NCBI GenBank assembly: GCA_035267045.1
Contig: DATFMH010000212.1
Location: forward strand, 1 to 26,390
DNA length: 26,390 nt
Origin: DATFMH01 sp035267045
GTDB taxonomy: Bacteria; Bacteroidota; Rhodothermia; Balneolales; DATFMH01
Direction of reading: 5' to 3'
Shown here: piece after piece, positions 16,213-24,969 of the stretch
How positions within the stretch are numbered: position 1 is the stretch's first letter
How the letters are laid out: every line of letters starts with the position of its first letter
Program-made: the position numbers and the translations under genes
Notes under the pieces: generated by a model
The model's database searches: none
The model's input: only the letters and a program-made list of their open reading frames with translations
What the model was told of the DNA's origin: nothing

Positions 16213-16842
16213 ATGTTAAATGTTCAGGTAAATAATTTATCCAAGACTTTTGGACAAAAAAAGATCTTTACAAACGTTACTTTTAATATAAGTAACGGTA
16301 TTACCGGTATAGCAGGACCAAACGGATCAGGCAAAACCACACTACTAAAATGTTTAAGTCTTTTGTTACGTCCAACGTTCGGAAGCGTTACATGGTATAG
16401 AGATGGGCAAAAACTATCTCCCACCGATCTAAAAAAATCGATGGGTTATGCTGCACCCTACCTGAACCACTATTCCGAATTGACCTGTTTTGAAAATTTG
16501 AATTTCATCTGTCAATTACGCCATATTAAAAATGCCGATTCAATTATACAATCTTTATTAGATAGAATCGGGTTACATTCTAAAAAGGATGAACAGTTCG
16601 GTAACCTGTCATCCGGACAACAGCAGCGAGTTAAACTGGCAGCCGCAATTCTTTATAAACCGGATATCTTATTCCTTGATGAACCCGGTACAAATCTCGA
16701 CCTCAAAGGCCATGATTACATAAAATCCATAGTTCAGGAATGGAATACTGAAAGACGTTTGTTAATACTTGCAACGAACGATCCTCAGGAGCTCAATTTA
16801 TGTGATGAAATTATTCATATAGATCAATTTTCAGCTCAATAG
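16213..16842 (+). CDS. ABC transporter ATP-binding protein, CcmA-like, no adjacent permease
   Basis: This 209-residue single ABC ATPase domain is closest in style to CcmA/export-type ATPases. Walker A is GPNGSGKTT (35-43), the signature is LSSGQQQR (132-139), and Walker B ends at D156-E157 with a D-loop GTNLD. Two usual catalytic features differ. The Q-loop glutamine is missing (GYAAPYLN at 78-85), and the H-loop histidine is Asn189 (LATND). Similar SPYL- and ATN-type loops are, to my recollection, found in a Bacteroidota subfamily, so this may be a family trait and not damage. No membrane subunit is encoded nearby. I chose the ATG at 16213 over an upstream TTG because the conserved fold starts there. 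The M29 peptidase gene follows 51 bp later on the same strand and may be co-transcribed. Confidence 0.88.
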   Translation: MLNVQVNNLSKTFGQKKIFTNVTFNISNGITGIAGPNGSGKTTLLKCLSLLLRPTFGSVTWYRDGQKLSPTDLKKSMGYAAPYLNHYSELTCFENLNFICQLRHIKNADSIIQSLLDRIGLHSKKDEQFGNLSSGQQQRVKLAAAILYKPDILFLDEPGTNLDLKGHDYIKSIVQEWNTERRLLILATNDPQELNLCDEIIHIDQFSAQ

Positions 16843-16893
16843 TGGTTCAACACCAACCATATTAATCAGATTTAATATAATACTCAGATATTT

Positions 16894-18000
16894 ATGATTT
16901 ACAATTCCAATGATTTTAAGCTTGCTGAACAAATTTTGAAATTCAGCGTCGATCTTCAGAAAGATGAAAATATTATGGTTCACCTGATCGGATTGAATGG
17001 CATTGATTTAGCACGCGCCCTTGTTACAATCAGCCGCGAGATGGGCGCAAAGCCCTTTGTACAAATTAATGACTCCGAAATTGAACGGGTTCTTCTTGAA
17101 AACGGTAATCTTGACTTTTGGAAATACCTCGCTGAGTCCGACCAACTGCCGTTGATGAAAAAGATGGATGCTTATGTTGGCATCAGGGCAACTCAAAATA
17201 TTTATGAAAATTCCAATGTCAGTAAAGAAGCCAGCAAGGCACATGCTGATGGATTCTTGAAACCGGTCCATTTTGAAGAAAGGGTTAAAAATACAAAATG
17301 GTGCATCATGAGGTATCCCTCACCGGCTTTTGCGATGAATGCCAAAATGTCGACACAAAAATTTACGGATTATTATTACCAGGCATGTCTGCTTGATTAC
17401 CAAAAGCTAAAAAAAGCTATGGAGCCACTCGAAAAACGTCTTCGTAATGCAAAAATGGTTCATTTGAAAGGCGAAGGTACCGATATTGAATTATCAATCG
17501 AGGGTCAAAATTGGGTTCCATGTTTCGGTACCCGTAATATTCCTGATGGAGAGATATTCTCATCACCTAAATTGGATTCAGTAAACGGACAGATAACGTA
17601 CACTTCCTCGGTTTACCAGGGAAAACCGTTTGAATTTGTTAAACTTATTGTAGAAAATGGCGTTGTTGTCGATTATGATTCATCCAATAATGATGCCCTT
17701 GAAAGTATTTTAAATACGGATGAAGGGGCACGTCGTTTTGGTGAGTTTAGTTTCGGTACCAATCCCATTATCGAGAAACCTATGTACGACATTCTCTTTG
17801 ATGAAAAAATATACGGATCCAACCATTTAACACTTGGCCAGGATTATGATGAAGCCCCGAATGGCAACAAAAGCAGTATCCACTGGGATCTTGTGTGCAT
17901 TGGCGCCGATGTTTATCTCGATGACGAGCTCATCCGTAAAGGACGGGAATATATAACGGAGGATCTTAACGTTTTGAATCCCAACGCATTATTACAGTAA
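16894..18000 (+). CDS. M29-family metallo-aminopeptidase
   Basis: This 368-residue protein is of the thermophilic M29 aminopeptidase family (AmpS/AmpT/PepS-like), cytoplasmic dimeric two-metal enzymes that remove N-terminal residues from peptides. The expected metal ligands appear in order: E220 (IPDGEIFSSP), E284 (GEFSFGTNP), H311 (SNHLTLGQ), then H330 and D332 (SSIHWDLV). The family N-terminus (LAEQILKFSVDLQKDENIMV) is present, and the length is slightly below the usual 400-410. It is convergent with the AraC-type gene and probably shares a transcript with the preceding ABC ATPase. A role in peptide turnover is a family-based inference. Confidence 0.93.
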   Translation: MIYNSNDFKLAEQILKFSVDLQKDENIMVHLIGLNGIDLARALVTISREMGAKPFVQINDSEIERVLLENGNLDFWKYLAESDQLPLMKKMDAYVGIRATQNIYENSNVSKEASKAHADGFLKPVHFEERVKNTKWCIMRYPSPAFAMNAKMSTQKFTDYYYQACLLDYQKLKKAMEPLEKRLRNAKMVHLKGEGTDIELSIEGQNWVPCFGTRNIPDGEIFSSPKLDSVNGQITYTSSVYQGKPFEFVKLIVENGVVVDYDSSNNDALESILNTDEGARRFGEFSFGTNPIIEKPMYDILFDEKIYGSNHLTLGQDYDEAPNGNKSSIHWDLVCIGADVYLDDELIRKGREYITEDLNVLNPNALLQ

Positions 18001-18026
18001 ACAAATGTGCCGGATTTTATATAGCG

Positions 18027-18040
18027 TTGTCAGGTGACAA
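18027..18040. repeat. Short inverted repeat TTGTCA-GG-TGACAA
   Basis: Perfect 6-bp arms are separated by two bases, 26 bp after the aminopeptidase stop. It shares the GTTGTCAG core with the heptad block at 249-283. The spacing is too tight for an RNA hairpin, so a DNA-binding site or chance is more likely. Confidence 0.3.
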
Positions 18041-18099
18041 ATCACAAATTTTCGATTTTTTTCTTAACGAGGCATCGCCTGTTTCAGGGTCCAATTGAT

Positions 18100-18127
18100 A
18101 CTGTTTACTAATCACTAGTCACTGAAA
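18100..18127 (+). repeat. Degenerate 7-bp-period repeat, ACT-anchored (4 units)
   Basis: Consecutive heptads are ACTGTTT, ACTAATC, ACTAGTC and ACTGAAA. The anchor triplet is constant while the rest drifts, the same style as the GAC blocks near the left end. The block leads directly into the following terminator hairpin. Confidence 0.5.
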
Positions 18128-18163
18128 AAAAAGCCGCACCAACTGGGGGAAGGTACGGCTTTT
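18125..18163 (-). terminator. Terminator between the aminopeptidase and AraC-type genes
   Basis: AAAAGCCG (18129-18136) pairs with CGGCTTTT (18156-18163), then a C18137/A18155 position, then ACC/GGT around an 11-nt loop. In minus-strand RNA the odd position becomes a G-U pair, so the stem is unbroken, and eight Ts follow on that side. It therefore best serves the minus-strand AraC-type gene but may also stop the convergent aminopeptidase transcript. Confidence 0.85.
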
Positions 18164-18210
18164 AGTGTTTGGGGTTTGGGTATGGGTATAGGTAAGAACT
18201 TATATTCTTT

Positions 18211-18651
18211 CTAAGCAACTAATCGTTTATCGTGAACCGTAACATAGTCTAATGCATATCTGTTAAATGCTACTCCGTAATCATCACAAACTTTATTAAT
18301 AATCTTTACGTAATTAGAATAATCTCTGACTTTTTTCTTCAATTTCAGCGGCGTTATACCAAAATATCGTTTAACAAAGTAGCACAGGCTATTATCATCA
18401 TTTAACCCTACATCCCGTGCTATCGCGTAACTTATTTTTTGAGGATTTTCATGTAATTCTTCAAGAATTTTCATCAAACGAATACTACGTAATAAATTTT
18501 CGGGAGTTGCACCATAATAGATTTGAGTTTTATGCAGGAAGTAAGTCTTGGAATATCCCGAAACCTGTGACCATTCATTTACAGTTTTGATTTTATCAAT
18601 ATTGGCAAAAAGATGTTCCACAACTTTACTAATTGGTATCCTCTCACTCAT
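18211..18651 (-). CDS. Small AraC-type HTH protein without sensor domain
   Basis: This protein of 146 residues (from the ATG at 18651) is little more than an AraC/XylS-style DNA-binding domain. A first helix-turn-helix (about 22-40, VNEWSQVSGYSKTYFLHK) is followed by ATPENLLRSIRLMKILEEL, and a second HTH ends in CYFVKRYFGITPLKLKK, which matches the family's closing motif. A C-terminal extension of about 40 residues follows. There is no N-terminal ligand-binding or receiver domain, so activity would be set by expression or a partner protein. A GTG at 18663 could add four residues, but the ATG is preferred. The gene stands alone between terminators; its targets are unknown. Confidence 0.8.
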   Translation of the reverse strand: MSERIPISKVVEHLFANIDKIKTVNEWSQVSGYSKTYFLHKTQIYYGATPENLLRSIRLMKILEELHENPQKISYAIARDVGLNDDNSLCYFVKRYFGITPLKLKKKVRDYSNYVKIINKVCDDYGVAFNRYALDYVTVHDKRLVA

Positions 18652-18866
18652 GGCTTTTCTCACTATTAAATCTTACAGTTTGGTACGACACGAGCCTCAT
18701 TAGACTCCCTTTTTATTAACCGCTCTGTATTAAAGAGTGATGTCATGCGTAATTGTTACATTTTTTTAATCAATTTTTTTAGTAATTACCCGGACACTTA
18801 TCACTACGTATATATACTTATTAATAATATTACACTTACATTTTTTAAAAAAATCAACCAAATAAA
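18652..18866. other. AT-rich intergenic region upstream of the AraC-type gene
   Basis: This very AT-rich stretch has several A/T runs (for example TTTTTTAAAAAAA at 18841-18853) that may bend DNA. It should hold the promoter of the minus-strand AraC-type gene. No gene and no confident operator were found. Confidence 0.4.
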
Positions 18867-18902
18867 AAAAAGGTTGCCAATCATTTTATTGACAACCTTT
18901 TT
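18867..18902 (-). terminator. Rho-independent terminator of clpB
   Basis: AAAAAGGTTG/CAACCTTTTT gives a 10-bp stem, one C18877/A18892 position (G-U in minus-strand RNA) and a further 4 bp around a 6-nt loop. It is flanked on the minus-strand 3' side by a long T-run and lies 18 bp after the clpB stop. Confidence 0.92.
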
Positions 18903-18920
18903 CTTATAACGAATTAGGTA

Positions 18921-21557
18921 TTAATCTGCCCACGCTTCTACATCATCAAAAACCTCAGCGAATTCAAGATGCGTACCATCCCTGGCAATTCTGGCTACAA
19001 ATTCAGCCGGGCCTTCGTTTTCCCTTGCTAATATATGTTTCGCAAGTTTGTTGACGACTTCCGTTTGGATCAACCTCTTTAATGGTCGGGCTCCGTAAAC
19101 CGGGTCATACCCACGTGAAGCCAGCCAATCTTTTATCGTATCATCTATTTGTATCGTGATTTTATTCTTAGCGAGCATTTTGTAGACCCGTTCTAATTGT
19201 ATATCAACAATGGAACGTACATGTTCTTTGGATAACGGATGAAATACGATTACATCATCAATTCTGTTCAGGAACTCGGGACGGATGGTCTGCTTAAGCA
19301 TATCTATTAACTTTTCGTGAAGCTCATCGTACGTTTCTTCACTCATTGTTTTACCCTTCAGATCTTCAATCTTCTTCTGAATTATATGAGATCCGATATT
19401 GCTGGTCATGATAATAATGGTATTCTTGAAGTCGACGGTTACTCCCTTATTATCCGTAAGGCGGCCATCATCCAGTACTTGCAACAGGATATTGAACACA
19501 TCCGGATGTGCTTTTTCGATTTCATCCAAAAGTATAACGGAGTATGGACGTCTTCGCACGGCTTCCGTCAATTGTCCGCCTTCTTCGTACCCGACATAGC
19601 CGGGAGGTGCACCCACAAGCCGGCTTACACTGTGCCGTTCCATATATTCACTCATATCAATGCGAACCATGGCATTTTCATCATTGAAAAGATAAGCAGC
19701 CAGAGAACGAGCTAATTCGGTTTTACCAACTCCGGTAGAACCAAGGAAAATAAATGAACCAATTGGTCGGCTGATATCCTGAAGACCGGCACGGGAACGA
19801 CGTACGGCATTAGAGATCGCTTCGATGGCCTGGTCTTGTCCAATTACACGTTTATGCAATTCTTCCTCCATGAGAAGCAGTTTATTCCGTTCACTCTGAA
19901 GCATTTTTTTAACCGGAATTCCGGTCCAACGTGAAACGATGTCAGCAATATCTTCATCCTCAACCTCTTCTTTGAGGATAGCACGATCTTTCTGGACATC
20001 CGTCAGTTTCTCTTTCGCTTTTTTGAGATCTTCTTCCAGTTGTTTGATAGTACCATAGCGTAGTTCAGCCACTTTTTCATAGTTGCTCTCCCGTTCAGCT
20101 TTTTCCGATTCATGACGAGAGGTTTCAATAGCCTGCTTCATTCCCTGAATACTCTGAATCAATTCTTTTTCGGTATTCCAATGGGTTTTCAGGTTATCCC
20201 GCTTCTCTTCAAGGTTAGCCAGGTCTTTGGAAATATTCTCCAGTTTCTCTTTATCATTTTCCCGTTTGAGAACCTGCCGTTCGATCTCCAGCTGCCTGAT
20301 TTGCCGGTCAATATTATCAATTTCTTCCGGCATCGAATCTATTTCGAGACGTAATCTTGAAGCTGCTTCATCAATCAGGTCAATAGCTTTATCGGGTAAG
20401 AACCGATCGGTGATATAACGATTAGAAAGTTCAGCGGCTGCTATCAGGGCGGAATCCGTTATCCTGACCCCGTGATGCAATTCGTATCGCTCTTTTAAAC
20501 CACGGAGGATGGAAATCGTATCCTCTACACTGGGTTCACCAATGTAAACAGTCTGCAAACGGCGTTCCAAGGCCTTGTCTTTCTCTATATATTTACGATA
20601 CTCGGACAACGTGGTAGCGCCAATGGCTTTTAACTCTCCCCTTGCCAGGCTTGGTTTCAATATGTTGGCAGCATCCATGGAACCTTCGGTAGCTCCGGCT
20701 CCCACGAGCGTATGGATCTCATCGATGAATAAAATAATTTCACCATCGGAATCAATTACCTCCTTAACGACGGCTTTCAACCGGTCCTCAAACTCACCGC
20801 GAAACTTTGTCCCGGCAACAAGTGCACCCATATCCAGAGCAACAACATGTTTTGATTTCAGTCCTTCGGGTACATCACCATTGACAATACGCAAAGCAAG
20901 TCCTTCGGCAATAGCCGTTTTACCCACACCGGGCTCACCGATTAATACCGGATTATTTTTAGTACGCCTTGATAGAATTTGCATGACCCGGCGTATCTCA
21001 TGGTCACGTCCAATAACCGGATCGAGTTTGTTTTTCTCGGCCAGTTCATTCAAATCACGGGCGAATCGTTTCAGGGCCTGGTACCTGCTTTCCGCGTTTG
21101 GATCGTCCACTTTTTGTCCGCCCCTGACATCTTTTAGTATTTTAAGTATATCTGCTTTATTAATACCTTCATCACGAAGAGCCTGGCCGGCGGGATTCTT
21201 ACTCTCCGTAATACTGATAAGAATGTGTTCGGAGCTTATATACTCATCGCTAAGCTCCTGGGCTATTTTCTGTGCATTATCGAATATGGCATTAGTATCG
21301 TTCGACAAATATTGTCCGGACACCGATGCGCCTTTAACTACAGGTAATTTTTTTATTTCTTTGTCAAGCTTATCGGTTATCCGGCCGATCTGAGCTCCCA
21401 TCTTTTTTAATATTGTTTGGGATATACTGTCGGGATCAGCCAGCATAACGTGTAATATATGCACCGGCTCCAAAGCCTGATGATTTTTATTTGAAGCAAG
21501 ATCGAGTGCACCCTGAATAGCTTCCTGTGCTTTTATGGTAAATTTATTAAAATTCAT
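18921..21557 (-). CDS. clpB: ClpB protein disaggregase
   Basis: This 878-residue hexameric AAA+ chaperone works with DnaK/DnaJ in the cytoplasm to pull polypeptides out of aggregates. Domains in order are the Clp N domain (1-145); NBD1 with Walker A GEPGVGKT (207-214) and Walker B ILFIDE (275-280); the coiled-coil middle domain (about 405-530) that distinguishes ClpB from ClpA/C; and NBD2 with Walker A GSTGVGKT (606-613), the pore segment GYVGYEEGG and Walker B VILLDE (674-679). No IGF/IGL ClpP-binding loop is evident, consistent with a disaggregase. The C-terminus is an acidic tail. The gene is last in a same-strand stress cluster, about 244 bp after cbpM, and probably has its own promoter. 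No CIRCE was found; a lone CTTGAGC at 21601-21607 resembles an HspR half-site only. Confidence 0.98.
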   Translation of the reverse strand: MNFNKFTIKAQEAIQGALDLASNKNHQALEPVHILHVMLADPDSISQTILKKMGAQIGRITDKLDKEIKKLPVVKGASVSGQYLSNDTNAIFDNAQKIAQELSDEYISSEHILISITESKNPAGQALRDEGINKADILKILKDVRGGQKVDDPNAESRYQALKRFARDLNELAEKNKLDPVIGRDHEIRRVMQILSRRTKNNPVLIGEPGVGKTAIAEGLALRIVNGDVPEGLKSKHVVALDMGALVAGTKFRGEFEDRLKAVVKEVIDSDGEIILFIDEIHTLVGAGATEGSMDAANILKPSLARGELKAIGATTLSEYRKYIEKDKALERRLQTVYIGEPSVEDTISILRGLKERYELHHGVRITDSALIAAAELSNRYITDRFLPDKAIDLIDEAASRLRLEIDSMPEEIDNIDRQIRQLEIERQVLKRENDKEKLENISKDLANLEEKRDNLKTHWNTEKELIQSIQGMKQAIETSRHESEKAERESNYEKVAELRYGTIKQLEEDLKKAKEKLTDVQKDRAILKEEVEDEDIADIVSRWTGIPVKKMLQSERNKLLLMEEELHKRVIGQDQAIEAISNAVRRSRAGLQDISRPIGSFIFLGSTGVGKTELARSLAAYLFNDENAMVRIDMSEYMERHSVSRLVGAPPGYVGYEEGGQLTEAVRRRPYSVILLDEIEKAHPDVFNILLQVLDDGRLTDNKGVTVDFKNTIIIMTSNIGSHIIQKKIEDLKGKTMSEETYDELHEKLIDMLKQTIRPEFLNRIDDVIVFHPLSKEHVRSIVDIQLERVYKMLAKNKITIQIDDTIKDWLASRGYDPVYGARPLKRLIQTEVVNKLAKHILARENEGPAEFVARIARDGTHLEFAEVFDDVEAWAD

Positions 21558-21801
21558 AAGGTCTCTACACGATTATATTGTTTTTTTATTTCATGTAATG
21601 CTTGAGCACATATCGTACCATTTTTACCTGACTGACTAATTTACAGATCCATCTTTGGTAATATGACGTATTTTATTTTTTCAAACTTGTTTATCTGACA
21701 TTAGTTTCTGTTTTATGCCATTTCTCAACTTTATCATAAAAATGTCAGGGTAGACAGGTCGTTCAGCTGATTAAATGCTTCAGTTTATAATAAATATTTT
21801 A

Positions 21802-22200
21802 TCAACGGACATCTGTTGACTTGTCTCTATTAATTCGCTGTATCTCCTCTTCATATTCTTTTCTGATTTGTAACAGCTGCTCTTCATATTTATCACGAAT
21901 ATTATTAAGCTCCTGATGCAGGCTATGTATTTTTTTACGCATCTCCAGTATCATATCAACACCGTAAACATTCACCTGCATTTGCTGCATCAACCAATTA
22001 ACTCTTTGTAATTGCAGTATATGTACTATTGTAAAATGCAGTGTATTATCAGCATCAACTACGTATTCGACCAATTCTTCTTTGATGTAGTAATTGATCT
22101 GATCTCTGCTCAAACCGGTTAAACGGGATACTTCTTCAATTGAATATCTTTTATCCTCAACAGGCGTTCTCTCGATGGTGCGTATGATTCTCAGTTTCAT
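21802..22200 (-). CDS. cbpM: MerR-like chaperone modulator CbpM
   Basis: This 132-residue protein has an N-terminal MerR-type helix-turn-helix (about 19-46, YSIEEVSRLTGLSRDQINYY) and a middle helical segment, followed by a long C-terminal coiled coil (about 85-125). In E. coli CbpM binds the J-domain of CbpA and blocks its co-chaperone and DNA-binding activity. The gene starts 18 bp after cbpA ends, so the pair is almost certainly co-transcribed, which supports CbpM over HspR. HspR, a heat-shock repressor of the same superfamily, is the main alternative because clpB lies downstream. The coiled coil is longer than in E. coli CbpM (101 residues). Confidence 0.8.
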   Translation of the reverse strand: MKLRIIRTIERTPVEDKRYSIEEVSRLTGLSRDQINYYIKEELVEYVVDADNTLHFTIVHILQLQRVNWLMQQMQVNVYGVDMILEMRKKIHSLHQELNNIRDKYEEQLLQIRKEYEEEIQRINRDKSTDVR

Positions 22201-22218
22201 GACGCTCTCTTGAATTTA

Positions 22219-23196
22219 TTAAGTTTCTACGGAACTTTTCTGTGATAAACGCTCAAATACCTCTTTCTCTTCACTGGTGAGTTTTGATGGCAGTTTAACT
22301 TTTAACCGGACATATAAATCACCAAAGTCCTCATCAGACTTGAATTTCGGCATTCCCTGTCCTTTTAAACGCATCAATTTATCATTTTGTGTCCCTTCAG
22401 GGATTGATAGTTTTATAGATCCACCCATAGTGGGAACTACTATTTTGCCTCCCAATAACATAGTGTAAAGATCTACAGAAACATCCGTATATAAATCATC
22501 ACCGTTACGATCGAATTTGGAATGCGGACGAATTGAAACTTTAAGGTAAAGATCTCCACTTGCTCCGCCACCGGATCCGGCATAGCCCTTTCCTTTTAAT
22601 TTGAGACGCTGGCCATCTTTTATGCCTCGTGGAATTTTAACGCGCACCTTTTGGCCATTTAGCTCAAATCTGCGGGTACTTCCCCGGTACGCTTCATCAA
22701 GATTTATCTCGAGTTCAGCTTCAATATCACGTCCCGGCCGTGCTTGTTGACGAAAGCGTGTCTCAAATGGTGAACGTCGTTGCTGACGCGTTCTGCCCCG
22801 GGCTCCTGCCATACCACCGAAAATATTCTCGAAAAAATCAGAAAAACCGCCGCCAAAAATATCGCCAATATCACCATGAAACTCATATTGAGTACCCTGT
22901 CCTCCGGGTCTGCCCTGCTGCGCATATTGCGCCCAGTTGAAATCTTCCGGCCGGCCGCCGGCTTGTTGATATTGCTTCCAGTTTGCACCCACTTTATCGT
23001 ACCATTTCCGTTTCTCCGGATCGCTCAATACCTCATAAGCTTCCTGTACATCCGTAAATTTTTTTTCCGCTCCCTTATCATCGGGGTTAACATCCGGATG
23101 GTACCTGGCAGCCAGCTTTCGATATGCTTTTTTGATATCGCTTTGTGAAGCAGTTTTACTGACACCGAGAATCTTATAATAATCTTTATAATCCAT
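22219..23196 (-). CDS. cbpA: DnaJ-like co-chaperone CbpA
   Basis: This 325-residue class-B J-protein has a J-domain (about 4-70) with HPD at 33-35, which stimulates DnaK ATPase. A glycine-rich G/F-like region (about 75-150) containing GDIFGGGFSDFFENIFGG follows, then two C-terminal substrate-binding beta domains (about 155-315) with VKIPRGIKDGQRLKLKGKG. The four-Cys zinc-finger repeats of true DnaJ are absent, which separates it from dnaJ. In E. coli CbpA also binds curved DNA. Together with CbpM it forms a stress-response co-chaperone module; DnaK is not in this window. No clear SD precedes the ATG. Confidence 0.93.
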   Translation of the reverse strand: MDYKDYYKILGVSKTASQSDIKKAYRKLAARYHPDVNPDDKGAEKKFTDVQEAYEVLSDPEKRKWYDKVGANWKQYQQAGGRPEDFNWAQYAQQGRPGGQGTQYEFHGDIGDIFGGGFSDFFENIFGGMAGARGRTRQQRRSPFETRFRQQARPGRDIEAELEINLDEAYRGSTRRFELNGQKVRVKIPRGIKDGQRLKLKGKGYAGSGGGASGDLYLKVSIRPHSKFDRNGDDLYTDVSVDLYTMLLGGKIVVPTMGGSIKLSIPEGTQNDKLMRLKGQGMPKFKSDEDFGDLYVRLKVKLPSKLTSEEKEVFERLSQKSSVET

Positions 23197-23364
23197 ATAT
23201 TAATAACTATTTAGCTCTGTTTCGCCATTATGTCATGTTAAGATGTTCAAATAACTATATAAATGCAGGTCAAACTAACAGAAACCCTTTATTTATTAAT
23301 AATGCAAAAAACCTGCCATAAAAACTTCGTTCATCAATATGTATTACTACATCTGCATATAAAT

Positions 23365-23395
23365 AAAGCCCCTGCCGTTACCCGGCAGAGGCTTT
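23365..23395 (-). terminator. Rho-independent terminator of the DegP/HtrA-type gene
   Basis: AAAGCC/GGCTTT and CTGCCG/CGGCAG form a 13-position stem around TTACC, broken on the plus strand only by C23371/A23389, which is a G-U pair in minus-strand RNA. It lies 31 bp after the protease stop, and the minus strand continues ATTTATATG. Confidence 0.9.
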
Positions 23396-23426
23396 AATAT
23401 CTTAAATTTCCGGTTATTTATTCCTA

Positions 23427-24920
23427 TCAATACAATTGAAAAGCGAGGAATAACTCGGCGTCTTGATTCGGATCGTATACTTTGAGTATAACAGCATCAC
23501 CTTTCTTAACACCAGACATCGCTTTATTAAATTCATTAACATTTTTGATCGGATAACGTCTACCGTTATAACCGGCTTCCATGATTACGTCACCTTTTCG
23601 TAATCCTTTCTGATAAGCTTCACTATTCCGACTAACATTATTGACAACTACACCTTTAATACCTTTACTTATGCCTAATTGTTGTCTTATGTTATCGCTT
23701 AATTGTTCTACCGAAAAGTGCAGTAAACTTGCAAGTTTATTGTTAGTCACTGTACTTCCGGAACTATTTTCCTTGCTCATATCACCAAGTTTTACCTTGA
23801 TCTCTTTTTCTTTTCCATTACGAAGTACCGTGAGAGTAATAGTTGTTCCGGGTGCTGTACCGGCAATTTGGTTTTTAAACTCATTGGCATCTTTTACAGG
23901 ATTACCATTCAGCTTTAGAACGATATCACCCTGCTCCAGTCCTGCTGCTTTTGCCGGATCACCGTTAACCTGATCTATTAATGCCCCCTTGGCTTCTTTC
24001 AATCCCAGTGCTTTAGCCATTGTTGGATCAATACTCTTTATATATACATTGAGAAATCCACGCCTGACCTTACCTGTTTTAATAATCTGCTCCATAATAT
24101 TTTTAGCCATATTAACAGGAATGGCAAATCCAATACCCTGATTACCTCTCGATTGAGTTGCAATCGCTGAGTTTATACCAATGAGTTCACCATCCATATT
24201 TACCAGGGCGCCACCCGAGTTACCCGGATTAATGGCTGCATCTGTCTGTATGTAATCTTCATAATCGGCAAGATGAAGTTGATCACGGCCTTTTGCACTT
24301 ACAATACCCATCGTTACCGTATTAGCCAGGCCCCTGTCCAATGGACTTCCTACTGCCATTACCAGTTCACCAACGTGTACACTGTCACTGTTACCCATCC
24401 TCATAACAGGTAAGTTGCTGGCATTAATTTTGATTACAGCAATATCTGTTTTTGGGTCGGTACCAACCACTTTGGCTGGTAACTGTTTTCCGCCAAAAAG
24501 CCGTACTACTATGGAATCGGAATGACTAACAACGTGATTATTAGTTAATATATATCCGTTTTTTCTCACGATCACTCCGGATCCCATACCTCTTTCATAT
24601 TGTTTTTGATGAGGATTTTGATCGAAAAACTGGAATGGACCAAAATTAAAAGGCATGGCATGGCCTTGCACCTCTTTTCGAACAAACACCGTCACAACTG
24701 TCGGATTTGTGCTTTTGGCAATATTTATAAAAGCATTATTTAAATCCTGTAAATTATTTAACGGCTTATCTTTTGCTTTTTTATCCACCCTTTTATAGGA
24801 ATCCGGATAAACAAACAGCGATGCTTTCGATGCATTATCCGCCGTTGAAAACCGGAACACCAGAACAGCTAATATAATACTTGCAGCTGCATAAATTATT
24901 TTCGGAAAACGATTATTCAT
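23427..24920 (-). CDS. degP: DegP/HtrA (Do-type) periplasmic serine protease
   Basis: This 497-residue envelope protease/chaperone has an N-terminal membrane segment (about 8-24, signal peptide or anchor) and a trypsin-like domain with catalytic H129 (TNNHVV), D159 (KTDIAV) and S235 (NPGNSGGALV). Two PDZ domains follow (about 275-375 and 405-495), as in Do-type members that assemble into cages and clear misfolded periplasmic proteins. DegQ is an equally possible name. A strong SD (AAAGGAG, minus strand 24934-24928) stands 7 nt before the ATG, unlike many other genes here. A sigma-70-like TTGAGT-17-TTATAT lies just upstream. The gene ends at its own terminator before cbpA. Confidence 0.95.
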   Translation of the reverse strand: MNNRFPKIIYAAASIILAVLVFRFSTADNASKASLFVYPDSYKRVDKKAKDKPLNNLQDLNNAFINIAKSTNPTVVTVFVRKEVQGHAMPFNFGPFQFFDQNPHQKQYERGMGSGVIVRKNGYILTNNHVVSHSDSIVVRLFGGKQLPAKVVGTDPKTDIAVIKINASNLPVMRMGNSDSVHVGELVMAVGSPLDRGLANTVTMGIVSAKGRDQLHLADYEDYIQTDAAINPGNSGGALVNMDGELIGINSAIATQSRGNQGIGFAIPVNMAKNIMEQIIKTGKVRRGFLNVYIKSIDPTMAKALGLKEAKGALIDQVNGDPAKAAGLEQGDIVLKLNGNPVKDANEFKNQIAGTAPGTTITLTVLRNGKEKEIKVKLGDMSKENSSGSTVTNNKLASLLHFSVEQLSDNIRQQLGISKGIKGVVVNNVSRNSEAYQKGLRKGDVIMEAGYNGRRYPIKNVNEFNKAMSGVKKGDAVILKVYDPNQDAELFLAFQLY

Positions 24921-24940
24921 TAGTAAGCTCCTTTTATTTC

Positions 24941-24969
24941 ATATAACCTTGTTGCATTATTTTACTCAA
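24941..24969 (-). promoter_or_regulatory. Possible sigma-70-like promoter of the DegP/HtrA-type gene
   Basis: On the minus strand TTGAGT (24969-24964) and TTATAT (24946-24941) are 17 bp apart. The predicted start near 24934 would fall at the edge of the SD, giving an unusually short leader, and Bacteroidota promoters usually have a different consensus, so confidence is low. The sequence CTTGAGT here also matches one half of an HspR-type site. Confidence 0.25.

Noticed and set aside
20575..21393. 272-codon open frame antisense to clpB
   Set aside because: Serine-rich shadow of a highly conserved gene; no domain, no SD, no plausible neighbours.
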